Assembly: GCA_040081265.1 (NCBI GenBank)
Contig: JBEBGV010000053.1
Span: 1-32,873, forward strand
Direction of reading: 5' to 3'
Origin: JBEBGV01 sp040081265
GTDB taxonomy: Bacteria > Acidobacteriota > Vicinamibacteria > Vicinamibacterales > UBA2999
Length of the DNA: 32,873 nt
Position numbers and translations under genes: made by a program. The notes beneath the pieces are model-generated. The model worked only from the letters and a program-made list of their open reading frames with translations. It did not search any database and had not been told where the DNA came from. Below are positions 23,443 to 30,790 of this stretch, piece by piece. Positions within the stretch are counted from its first letter, which is position 1. Each line of letters begins with the position of its first letter.

Positions 23443-23865
23443 ATGGCTATTTCCAAAGCACACGCGACATGGACCGGGACGCTCAAAGAGGGCGCCGGCA
23501 CGATGAAGGGCGATTCGGGACACTTCAACGCCCCCTTTACCTTCGTCTCACGATTTGAAGGCGCCAGCACCGGCACCAACCCCGAGGAACTGATTGGCGC
23601 GGCGCAGGCCGGCTGCTTCTCGATGTTCCTGGCGGCGCAGCTGACGACGGCCGGTCATCCGCCGACCAAGATCGAGTCGTCGGCGACCGTGCACCTGGGG
23701 GCCGGCCCCACCATCACGAAGATCGAAATCGTGACCGTAGCCGAAGTGCCCGGCGTGACCGCCGAGCTCTTCAACGAGAAGGTCGACTTCTCCAAGAAGA
23801 ACTGCCCGGTGTCGAAGGCGCTCGCCGCCATCCCCGAGACGACCTTCTCCGCGACCCTGAAATAG
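23443..23865 (+). CDS. OsmC family hydroperoxide reductase
   Basis: 140 residues, the normal size of OsmC. TNPEELIGAAQAGCFSM contains the first redox Cys (Cys58), and FSKKNCPVSKALAAI the second (Cys121), with a Glu (in NPEEL) nearby, as needed for thiol-based reduction of organic hydroperoxides. These are cytoplasmic homodimers with two active sites at the interface, often reduced by lipoylated proteins. The gene has its own TAGGAT box eight bases upstream and appears monocistronic. It converges with a LuxR-type regulator gene, whose stop is 8 bp away. The cited residues make the call firm; the preferred peroxide is unknown. Confidence 0.88.
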   Translation: MAISKAHATWTGTLKEGAGTMKGDSGHFNAPFTFVSRFEGASTGTNPEELIGAAQAGCFSMFLAAQLTTAGHPPTKIESSATVHLGAGPTITKIEIVTVAEVPGVTAELFNEKVDFSKKNCPVSKALAAIPETTFSATLK

Positions 23866-23873
23866 GGCCGCAC

Positions 23874-24512
23874 TCAACTCAACGAAATCTGCCCCGAACA
23901 GACGATCAGCAGGCGGAGCAAATCCGCCTGCCGTCCCGTGTCGGTTTTCATCAGGATGCGCCGCAGGTGTGCGCGCCCGGTGTTGATGCCGATACCCAGC
24001 GACGTCGAGGCGTCCTCGACCGTCGTCCCGGTCATCAGCAGGGTCGCAAACTTTGCTTCGGCGCGGGTGAGACCGAACAGGCGTGTCAGCGCCGCCGGGT
24101 CCACCGCCGGCGAGCGCTCCGGGTCGCAGACAAAGACCGCTGTTTCAGAGGTCGCACTCGGGCCCAGCAACGGCAAGGGCACGAACGCGATCAGCGGCCT
24201 GGACGCCCGCAGCCTGGGCAGGACGAACGTCGCGGCCGCTCGCGACTCTCGCCGCACGGCTCGACTGATCGCATCGCGCAGGTCCCTGGTATCAGAGGCA
24301 TTGACGGCTTCGAGGCCGAGCGGGCCAACCTTCAGCCCGTCACCCTGCTCCAGCACCTCGCGCGCGTAGCAGTTGACGAAAGACGGCGCCCGCGCGTCAC
24401 CGGTGATGATGACGCCGAACTGTACGCGATCGAGAGCGTCAGCGAGCGGACGCGGATCCGGATAGTGGGGGGAATACACGGGGACCTCTTTGCCCCGATA
24501 GACGGACGCCAT
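23874..24512 (-). CDS. LuxR-type helix-turn-helix regulator with PAS-like sensor
   Basis: 212 residues. The N-terminal half (about 20-140) looks like a PAS domain (VQFGVIITGDARAPSFVNCYAREVL, a typical PAS start). The C-terminal 65 residues form a GerE/LuxR DNA-binding domain: FGLTRAEAKFATLLMTGTTVE, STSLGIGINTGRAHLRRIL and TGRQADLLRLL. It binds DNA as a dimer; the ligand is unknown. It is divergent from the sigma factor gene (62 bp between starts), so the two may share a control region. ATG 24512 is the only good start. It converges with the OsmC gene. Whether it regulates the protease operon is open. Confidence 0.8.
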   Translation of the reverse strand: MASVYRGKEVPVYSPHYPDPRPLADALDRVQFGVIITGDARAPSFVNCYAREVLEQGDGLKVGPLGLEAVNASDTRDLRDAISRAVRRESRAAATFVLPRLRASRPLIAFVPLPLLGPSATSETAVFVCDPERSPAVDPAALTRLFGLTRAEAKFATLLMTGTTVEDASTSLGIGINTGRAHLRRILMKTDTGRQADLLRLLIVCSGQISLS

Positions 24513-24536
24513 AGCTTGATTTCGCTATGACCACGC

Positions 24537-24564
24537 GGAAACTGCTCAGCTGACGACCTATAAT
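24537..24564 (+). promoter_or_regulatory. promoter of the sigma/CHAT/caspase operon: GGAAAC-N16-TATAAT
   Basis: TATAAT (24559-24564) lies ten bases before ATG 24575. GGAAAC (24537-24542) lies 16 bases upstream of it, which is the -35 form used by many ECF sigma factors. The combination may allow autoregulation by the encoded sigma factor on top of basal transcription. The -10 is clear, while the ECF reading is inference. Confidence 0.5.
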
Positions 24565-24574
24565 CCGCTCGCGG

Positions 24575-25396
24575 ATGCCCCAACCCGACCCCGAGGATCC
24601 AGGTTCCACTCCACCCCCTCACGCCGAGCCCGACCTGCTGGCGCACCACCTCGACGAGGTCATGCGCGTGATCAGGGGGGTGTGTGTCAGGGCCCACCTC
24701 GGTGGCGTTGAGGCGGAGGACTTCACCTCCGTCGTCCTGCTGAAACTCGCCGACAACAGCCAGGCGGTTCTCCGGGCGTTCGAGGAACGCAGTTCCCTCA
24801 ACACCTACCTGAAGATCGTGGTCGAGCGGTTGCTCCTCGACTTCAGGGCACAGAACTGGGGGAAGTGGCGACCCTCAGCCGAGGCCACACGCTGCGGTAC
24901 TGTCGCGGTGCTGCTCGAGCAACTGCTGGTGCGCGACGGCCACACCTTCGGGGAGGCCTGCGAACTGCTGGCGTCCAGGCACAACGTGTCGATGCCGCGT
25001 GCCGACATCGAAGCCCTGGCCGGGCGCCTGCCCGTACGATCGCGGAGACGATTCGAGCCGGATGACGCCCTCCAGCAGGTGAGGTCGCCAGCGCCTCAGC
25101 CCGACGCCAACGTCCTCGAACAGGAACGGGCGCAGAGTGCCCGCCTGGTCGCCGCCGAACTGCAGAAGTGCCTGCTGCGGCTCGACCCGACCGACCGCCT
25201 GATCATCAATCTGCGCTTCACCGACGGGCGCCTGGTGTCGCACATCGCCAGGGCGCTCAGCCTCGACCAAACCCAGCTCTACAGGCGGATCGACCGGATC
25301 CTGAAGGGCCTGCGCAAAGACCTGGAAGCCGCCGGTTTCCCGGCTGACCTCGTGCGGCAGGTCTGGGGAAGCCATGGCTTCGACGCTGGGGAATAG
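24575..25396 (+). CDS. sigma-70 family (ECF-like) sigma factor
   Basis: 273 residues. Region sigma-2 covers about 25-105: VEAEDFTSVVLLKLADN, then SLNTYLKIVVERLLLDF, the DNA-melting and -10 contact helices. A long linker of about 100 residues carries FGEACELLASRHNVSM and ALAGRLPVRSRRRFEPDDAL, seen in a large group of sigma factors of Acidobacteriota and Myxococcota. Region sigma-4 covers about 200-262: CLLRLDPTDRLIINLRF and HIARALSLDQTQLYRRIDRI, the -35 helix-turn-helix. It is near-leaderless (TATAAT ten bases upstream). The next gene, 55 bp on, has an anti-sigma-type zinc finger at its N-terminus, so this factor probably serves that system. Its targets are unknown. Confidence 0.8.
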   Translation: MPQPDPEDPGSTPPPHAEPDLLAHHLDEVMRVIRGVCVRAHLGGVEAEDFTSVVLLKLADNSQAVLRAFEERSSLNTYLKIVVERLLLDFRAQNWGKWRPSAEATRCGTVAVLLEQLLVRDGHTFGEACELLASRHNVSMPRADIEALAGRLPVRSRRRFEPDDALQQVRSPAPQPDANVLEQERAQSARLVAAELQKCLLRLDPTDRLIINLRFTDGRLVSHIARALSLDQTQLYRRIDRILKGLRKDLEAAGFPADLVRQVWGSHGFDAGE

Positions 25397-25451
25397 GGTG
25401 GCCACGCTGCGAAACGACCGGATCGTGCCGTCCATAGGAAAAGGAAGATAA

Positions 25452-28400
25452 ATGCCTCATCCGTGCCCGAGCGCGCAGCAGTTGGCAGCCTATGCCGACA
25501 ACACGCTGGACCCGGCATCGCGACGCGCGATCGAAGCTCACCTCGCCGACTGTGCCACCTGCCGTTACGTGCTGATGGAGACCGTGGAGCACGTCGACGC
25601 GCCCGTGGCGAACTCGGGCGGCAGGCGTGTTTGGCCAGTACTGATTCCGATTGGCATCGCCGCAGCGCTGCTGCTGGTCGCCGTGCGCCTCTGGAACCCG
25701 TCGCCCGTCGGAGCTGGTCGACCGGAACTGCGCGCACTCGAAACCGCGCTCTCGAGCGGCCCGACACGCCTGGTTGAGGGCCGCCTCGACGGTGCGTACG
25801 GCTACATGCCGGCACCTCCGGCCACGCGCGGCGTCGCCGTACCTTCCGTGCCGCCAGAAGTGCAGATCGCCGCCGCCACGATTGAGAGGGCGGTGAGCGG
25901 TGACGACACCTCGCGCGCATACGGAGCGCTGGGCGTGTCGTATCTGGTGCGTGGAGACGTCGATCGCGCCATCGACGCGCTGCAGGACGCCGTCAGGCGC
26001 GAACCGAACAACGCCTCGTTTCAGAACGATCTGGCCGTCGCCTTCCTGGCGCGTGCACGCACCACCGGTGCCCCGATGGACTGGGTGTCGGCGCTGGCGG
26101 CTGCCAATCGCGCGCTCGCACTCGGCAACCTCGATGCCGCGCTCTTCAACAAGGCGCTGGCGCTCGAAGGCGCTCGCCTCACGCAACAGGCCATTGACGC
26201 CTGGAAGGCCTATCAGGAGCGCGATCGCGATTCAGGCTGGTCGCAGGAAGCTGCACGTCACGTGCAGGCGCTGTCTGCGGTTCCGCAGGGACAGAATCAG
26301 GACACCGGCCCTGCAGATCTCCAGACCGTGCGCGAGCGCGCAGAGCACGAGATCCTCAGGGACTGGGGCGCAGCCGTGCTCGCCAACGACGCGCCGAAGA
26401 CCAGAGCGCTGTTCAACGAAGCCGAAGCCGCCGCCGCACGTATCGCACGCGATGGGGGCGACGGGATGGCGAGCGACGCCGTTGCGCGAATCAGGCGGGC
26501 CACCGATCGTCCAGACGAGGCGCTTGTTCGTGCACTCGCCGCCGGCCACGAGATCTATGGTCGGGCACGTGAAGCTCTCCAGCGTGACGACCAGCAGATC
26601 GCGTCCGACCTGATGGCACAGGCGGCGGCGCACTTCAGCAAGGCCGGTAGTCCGTATCGACTCTGGGACAACGTCTTTCGCGCCATCCTCCTGCGCAACC
26701 AGGGGCGGTCGCAGGACGCGCTCGACACGCTGGCCCGGGTAGACCAGCGATCCCTGCCGCCCTCGTTCACGCACCTGCGCGCGCGCATCGAATGGGCCAC
26801 CGGCGTGGCGCTCGACGAACAGGGCCGCTACGACCTCGGCATCCGTCATCTGGCAAGAGCCGTCGCACTCTTCACGCAGTCCAGCGAACGTGCCAACCTC
26901 GCCGCAACACAAACCATCCTGGCCGAAGCCGAGTGGGCCCTCGGCGATCATTCCTCCGCGTGGCGACATGTGTTCGAGGTGCAGCAGGACGTCGCCCTCG
27001 GTCGAGTGCGCCCGAACTTCTATCACCTGGCGATCGCGGGACGTCTGGCGCTCAGCGCCGACCTGCCCGAGGCCGCCATCGAGTTCGAAGGCGCGCGAAT
27101 CGCCGCGGTCACCAGCGCACGCACGCGAACCGAAGCCTACATGCGCCGTGCCCGCACCCATGTCGCCTTGGGCAACCTCGCGGCAGCCGAACAGGACCTG
27201 GCCCAGGCGGCCGCAGCCGTCGAGCAGATCACTGACGCGGCGATTCGCGAGCGCAACGCCGCCGACGTCAGCATCTCGCGCGCGGAACTCCTCAGCCAGA
27301 CCGACAGCGTCCGCGCTATCGACGAAGCCACCAAGGCCCTCGAAACCGTGCCCAGGCTCGACCCCGCGCTGCGCCTGGCACGACTGCTCGCCCTGCGGGC
27401 GCGTGCCTACGAAGCCATCGGCAAGACCGACGAGGCCAAAGCGGACCTCGTCGCATCGCTGGCCCAGTTCGAGCAGAAGCGCGCCAACCTCGACTCGGTA
27501 GACGAACGCCTGCGCGCCTTCGACGGCGAGCGCCCGATCTTCAAGCAGTTCGTGCAACTCGAGGCTGGCGCTCGCCAGGATCATCTGGCGGCGCTGCGCA
27601 TGGCCGAGCGCAGCCGCAATGGCGGCTGGCAGAAGGCGGGCGTGTCCCTTGACCCTTCGGTCGACCACCGCCAACTGCCGCCGAACACGGCGGTCATCGT
27701 CTACGAAGTGCTCGACGAGCGCGTGCTCTCCTGGGTACTGACGCGCGAACGCGTTACCCACCTGTCCTATGCCATCTCACGCGACGCGCTGGCCCTCGAC
27801 GTCGCCCGCGTCGAGCGCGCCATCGGCCGCGGCGCCAGGGTTGCTGAGCTCGCACCGCTCTCGACGCGCATCCACAGCGGCCTGATCGCGCCCGCCCTCG
27901 CATCGGTTCCTGACGGCCACACCGTCTACTTCGTCCCCGACGGCGCCCTCAGCTCGCTGCCCTTCGCGGCCATCCCGGGCGCCAACGGTCAGCCCGTCAT
28001 CAGCCGCCACATCGTCGGTATCGCCACCAGCTTCACCGACTTGATCGCCGGCTCGAACCGACTCACCGACTTCGACGCGGGCAGCGTCCTGGCCGTCGGT
28101 GATGGCCACGACCCGGAGGGCTCGAGACTCCCCCGCCTTCCCCTCGCCGACAGCGAGGCTACGGCCGTGGGCCAGCTGTATCCGCGCCGCCTCGTGCTCG
28201 CCGGCGCAACGGCTGTCGCCACCCGGCTCCTGACGACGGACGCGCAGGTCATCCACTTCGCCGGCCACACCATCGTCAATCGCGAGTTCCCGCTCCTGTC
28301 GCGTCTGCTGCTTGCACCTGAAGAAGGGAACGAAGGCGACGGTGCCCTGCTCGCATCTGCCGTCCTCAGCGGCGGCCTGCCGCGCACCAGGGTCGTCGTA

Positions 28401-28691
28401 CTCGCCACCTGCGATGCCGCGGCGCCCACCGTGATGGACGGCGAAGGCGTGCTGAGCGTGGCGCGTGTGTTCCTTGCCGCCGGCGTGCCCGCCGTGATCG
28501 CCAGCATGTGGCCCGTAGAGGATGACAACCGTGGGCTGATGGCGAGATTCCATCAGGAACTGCGCACCACCAGGCGTCCCGCCGAGGCCTTGCGAAACGC
28601 GCAGCTGGCGGTGCTGAAGAGTGACGGCGAGTTGCCCGTGCGCACGTGGGCGGGCTTTGTGGCGTTAGGCGGAATGTCCAGTCAGAAATGA
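25452..28691 (+). CDS. membrane protein with anti-sigma zinc finger, TPR array and CHAT protease domain
   Basis: 1079 residues. AAGGAA lies upstream of ATG 25452. Residues 5-37 form a zf-HC2-like finger (CPSAQQLAAYADNTL, then His30-x3-Cys34-x2-Cys37), as in anti-sigma factors. One transmembrane helix follows (about 61-80, WPVLIPIGIAAALLLVAVRL). Residues about 145-690 are helical TPR-type repeats. The C-terminal 300 residues form a CHAT domain: VYFVPDGALSSLPFAAI, VIHFAGH with catalytic His939 and VVLATCDAA with catalytic Cys987, then GVPAVIASMWPV. Both catalytic residues are present, so it is likely an active caspase-fold protease, placed outside the cytoplasm if the finger is inside. TPR-CHAT proteins include the Craspase subunit of CRISPR type III-E. 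Here the finger could hold the neighbouring sigma factor. Confidence 0.88.
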   Translation: MPHPCPSAQQLAAYADNTLDPASRRAIEAHLADCATCRYVLMETVEHVDAPVANSGGRRVWPVLIPIGIAAALLLVAVRLWNPSPVGAGRPELRALETALSSGPTRLVEGRLDGAYGYMPAPPATRGVAVPSVPPEVQIAAATIERAVSGDDTSRAYGALGVSYLVRGDVDRAIDALQDAVRREPNNASFQNDLAVAFLARARTTGAPMDWVSALAAANRALALGNLDAALFNKALALEGARLTQQAIDAWKAYQERDRDSGWSQEAARHVQALSAVPQGQNQDTGPADLQTVRERAEHEILRDWGAAVLANDAPKTRALFNEAEAAAARIARDGGDGMASDAVARIRRATDRPDEALVRALAAGHEIYGRAREALQRDDQQIASDLMAQAAAHFSKAGSPYRLWDNVFRAILLRNQGRSQDALDTLARVDQRSLPPSFTHLRARIEWATGVALDEQGRYDLGIRHLARAVALFTQSSERANLAATQTILAEAEWALGDHSSAWRHVFEVQQDVALGRVRPNFYHLAIAGRLALSADLPEAAIEFEGARIAAVTSARTRTEAYMRRARTHVALGNLAAAEQDLAQAAAAVEQITDAAIRERNAADVSISRAELLSQTDSVRAIDEATKALETVPRLDPALRLARLLALRARAYEAIGKTDEAKADLVASLAQFEQKRANLDSVDERLRAFDGERPIFKQFVQLEAGARQDHLAALRMAERSRNGGWQKAGVSLDPSVDHRQLPPNTAVIVYEVLDERVLSWVLTRERVTHLSYAISRDALALDVARVERAIGRGARVAELAPLSTRIHSGLIAPALASVPDGHTVYFVPDGALSSLPFAAIPGANGQPVISRHIVGIATSFTDLIAGSNRLTDFDAGSVLAVGDGHDPEGSRLPRLPLADSEATAVGQLYPRRLVLAGATAVATRLLTTDAQVIHFAGHTIVNREFPLLSRLLLAPEEGNEGDGALLASAVLSGGLPRTRVVVLATCDAAAPTVMDGEGVLSVARVFLAAGVPAVIASMWPVEDDNRGLMARFHQELRTTRRPAEALRNAQLAVLKSDGELPVRTWAGFVALGGMSSQK

Positions 28692-28699
28692 GGTAGCGC

Positions 28700-29566
28700 G
28701 TGGCAGGTCAGATTGTTCTTCGCTTCTACGGTCGCGTCGTCATGGCCGCGCCGCAGTCGACAGGGTCACTCGTGCCCACGTTCCTGATGCCGGACATGCA
28801 GTTCAGCGATGCCAGCAATGAACAGCATCGGCCGCTGATGACCATCGGCCGCAGGCATGTCGAGGTTGCCCAGACTGGCCAGACCACGCTGAAGCCTTCG
28901 TATCGAGTGATGGCGGGCGCGCCCATCAGGGATGCCGAGCAGCTGGTGTGGGATCTGCGGGGTTACACCGTCGATGCCGGCGGTAGCGGTGGCGTCGCCG
29001 TGACCTACGACTCAGGCCTTGAGTTGATTGACCTCTCGCAGCTCGAAGCGATCAAGAGTCGGCCAACCACCTTCAATCAAGCATCCCTGCAAGGCTCGAC
29101 AAGCGGACCCGTTCGCGCGGCGATTCGCGTGGGCGGCGGCGCAGCCCGTGCTTACTCCGCATCGCGACCAATGGCCAACGAGTACGTGGATCTCGACGCC
29201 GCCCGCGCCAATGCGGCCGGCACCGGCCCTGCGCCGATTGTCCGGCGTCCGGCGGCGCTCGACATCGACATCATCGACGTCACGCTGACCGGGCTCTCCC
29301 GCCTGACGCTGGCCCTCTCACCGTCAACTGGTGCGGGCAAACAGGTGACCGTCGTCTCCGACGGCGTCACCGACACCATCATCGGCTTCTCGAACCTGTG
29401 CGTGTGTCTGCCGAAGGACTATCCGCGGTTCGACTTCGAGTTCGCGCAGTACTACAACCTGCTCACCTACGGAGCCGGCGTGCCAGCGGACGTCCTGATT
29501 CCCGGCCTGCCACCGGCCTCGCTCGGGTATGAAGACTGCGACAACATGGCGCAGATCCGCTACTGA
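28700..29566 (+). CDS. unknown protein (288 aa) between CHAT and caspase genes
   Basis: 288 residues without signal peptide or membrane segment. GTG 28700 has a GAGG ribosome site six bases upstream and lies 8 bp after the CHAT stop. The sequence is rich in beta-prone Val/Ile/Thr stretches, for example ALDIDIIDVTLTGLSRLTLA and KQVTVVSDGVTDTIIGF. It contains a CVCLPKDYPRFDFEFAQYYN segment with two cysteines and a further Cys near the end (YEDCDNM). There is a Gly/Ala/Arg-rich middle (RVGGGAARAYSASRP, APIVRRPAAL) that could be a flexible linker with basic sites. I do not recognise the family. The position between two proteases makes it a candidate substrate, adaptor or effector; that is inference. 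Confidence 0.75.
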   Translation: MAGQIVLRFYGRVVMAAPQSTGSLVPTFLMPDMQFSDASNEQHRPLMTIGRRHVEVAQTGQTTLKPSYRVMAGAPIRDAEQLVWDLRGYTVDAGGSGGVAVTYDSGLELIDLSQLEAIKSRPTTFNQASLQGSTSGPVRAAIRVGGGAARAYSASRPMANEYVDLDAARANAAGTGPAPIVRRPAALDIDIIDVTLTGLSRLTLALSPSTGAGKQVTVVSDGVTDTIIGFSNLCVCLPKDYPRFDFEFAQYYNLLTYGAGVPADVLIPGLPPASLGYEDCDNMAQIRY

Positions 29567-29568
29567 GC

Positions 29569-30288
29569 ATGCCGCGAGGCTTCTCGCTGCACATCGGGGT
29601 GGATGTTCGTGACCCCGCGTACCATCAGGTCGACCTCCGACGCACGCGGTGCGTGAACGATGCCTCTGCCATGTATGACATCGCGTCCGGCCGGGGCCTC
29701 GACGCCACACGTCTCCTGAATCAGCAGGCCACCGGCAGCCGCGTGCTCCAGTGGCTCGCCGATGTGGCAAAGGCTGCCCGCCAGGACGACTACGTCGTGC
29801 TGACCTACTCGGGCCATGGAGAGCAGGTCACCGACGATCCTGCCGTTCCCGAGTTAGGCGGCGGGTCGGAGCCAGATGGCCTGGACGAATGCTGGTGCCT
29901 CTTCGACCGGCGCCTGATAGACGATGAACTCGGGGTGGCGTGGACCGCCTTCTCCCGGGGCGTGCGGATCCTGCTCGTCTCCGACAGTTGCAGCAGCGGC
30001 ACCATGGCGGAGACCGATGCCGCAGCTCCGGGCGAGGTCATCGCGGCGAGCCTGATTTCGATGAGTGCGTGCGCCGACAACCGCCTGGCGTTTGTGGGAG
30101 AGCACCACGGGAACTTCACGCAGGCGCTGCTCGACGTCTGGGCCAGGGGCGCCTTCACCCAGGGTCACCGCGCCTTCTTCGACGCCATTGCGGCGCGCAT
30201 GGCGGGGACGCCGCAGACGCCCGTCTGGGGCACGCTCGGCCCCGAACTGCCCGCGTTCCTCAGGCAGACGCCGTTCACACCGCTCTAA
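29569..30288 (+). CDS. caspase-family (metacaspase-like, C14) protease
   Basis: 239 residues, a bare p20-type caspase domain. SLHIGVDVRDPAY opens the fold, CVNDASAMYDIASGRGL is the first helix, YVVLTYSGHGEQV carries catalytic His83, and ILLVSDSCSSGTMAE carries catalytic Cys141. This is the usual bacterial metacaspase/orthocaspase pattern, which cleaves after Arg or Lys. DDYVVLTYSGHG and GLDECWCLFD fit prokaryotic members well. There is no leader peptide. ATG 29569 is two bases after the stop of the unknown gene before it, so it is tightly coupled to it and to the CHAT gene. Cytoplasmic activity is expected, possibly triggered by the membrane protein upstream. Both catalytic residues are present, so it is probably active. 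Confidence 0.85.
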   Translation: MPRGFSLHIGVDVRDPAYHQVDLRRTRCVNDASAMYDIASGRGLDATRLLNQQATGSRVLQWLADVAKAARQDDYVVLTYSGHGEQVTDDPAVPELGGGSEPDGLDECWCLFDRRLIDDELGVAWTAFSRGVRILLVSDSCSSGTMAETDAAAPGEVIAASLISMSACADNRLAFVGEHHGNFTQALLDVWARGAFTQGHRAFFDAIAARMAGTPQTPVWGTLGPELPAFLRQTPFTPL

Positions 30289-30335
30289 GCATTGCCGTAC
30301 CAGCGGCATGACCTGGCTTGGTCAGTGTGAATCTG

Positions 30336-30373
30336 CCCGTCGTGTCCGTCTACTCGAACGGCTACACGACGGG
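30336..30373 (+). promoter_or_regulatory. long hairpin overlapping the ribosome site of the last operon gene
   Basis: CCCGTCGTGT (30336-30345) pairs perfectly with ACACGACGGG (30364-30373). An inner CCGT/ACGG (30346-30349 with 30358-30361) extends the stem across a 2-nt bulge, leaving an 8-nt loop. The right arm ends in the GGG of GGGAG, the ribosome site before ATG 30383. It could be a terminator or a translational brake. Confidence 0.6.
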
Positions 30374-30382
30374 AGCGACGCC

Positions 30383-30787
30383 ATGGGGACACAGCCGGCC
30401 AGCACGCCAGGTCTTATCGACGAAGCCAACCCACCCGAGACCGGCGCCTGGTACGCGTGGAACAACATGATGCCGCTGCAGTTGGACCATATCCATGTCC
30501 TTGGCAGCGTGGACGTCCCGAACGTCGGCGTCTATCCGGAACTGGTCCTTCGCGTGGCTCAGGGCGCCAGCCCGTCGGTCCTGCTGCTCGAACTGCGCCT
30601 TCGACAGCAAGCCGGGATCTGGCCCAATGCGGTGGTTCGGAAGCAGGTGCAGCACCGGGCGGTGCTGCGCGCGATGCCGTACTCCCGTGTCGTCATCTAC
30701 GTCGGCAGCAAGGTTCTGGTGGAGATCACGCCGGAAACCGTCCACCTGGCATCGCCGCACGCCAAGACTCTGCCCCGTCGTACGTAG
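30383..30787 (+). CDS. unknown protein (134 aa), last gene of the protease operon
   Basis: 134 residues from ATG 30383, with GGGAG seven bases upstream; ATG 30308 would add 25 residues encoded by the hairpin and lacks a ribosome site. The body appears mostly beta (LDHIHVLGSVDVPNVGVYPE, VLLLELRLRQQAGIWP, YSRVVIYVGSKVLVEITPE), suggesting a small sandwich, with no leader. No family recognised. The 94-bp gap after the caspase gene contains a strong hairpin, so its expression may differ from the rest of the operon. The stop (CGT ACG TAG) is provided by a REP-like fragment, so the present C-terminus may not be the original one. The adjacent convergent gene ends 3 bp away. Confidence 0.55.
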   Translation: MGTQPASTPGLIDEANPPETGAWYAWNNMMPLQLDHIHVLGSVDVPNVGVYPELVLRVAQGASPSVLLLELRLRQQAGIWPNAVVRKQVQHRAVLRAMPYSRVVIYVGSKVLVEITPETVHLASPHAKTLPRRT

Positions 30788-30789
30788 GG
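30780..30789 (+). repeat. REP-like fragment (GTACGTAG head only)
   Basis: GTACGTAGGG without the following hairpin. It gives the stop codon of the upstream gene and lies directly against the stop of the convergent DinB-like gene. Confidence 0.5.
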
Positions 30790-30790
30790 A

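Noticed and set aside
25411..25433. ECF promoter GAAAC-N13-CGTCC before the CHAT gene
   Set aside because: The spacer is too short for known ECF promoters (about 15-17), and the gene has a good ribosome site and can be read from the sigma promoter.
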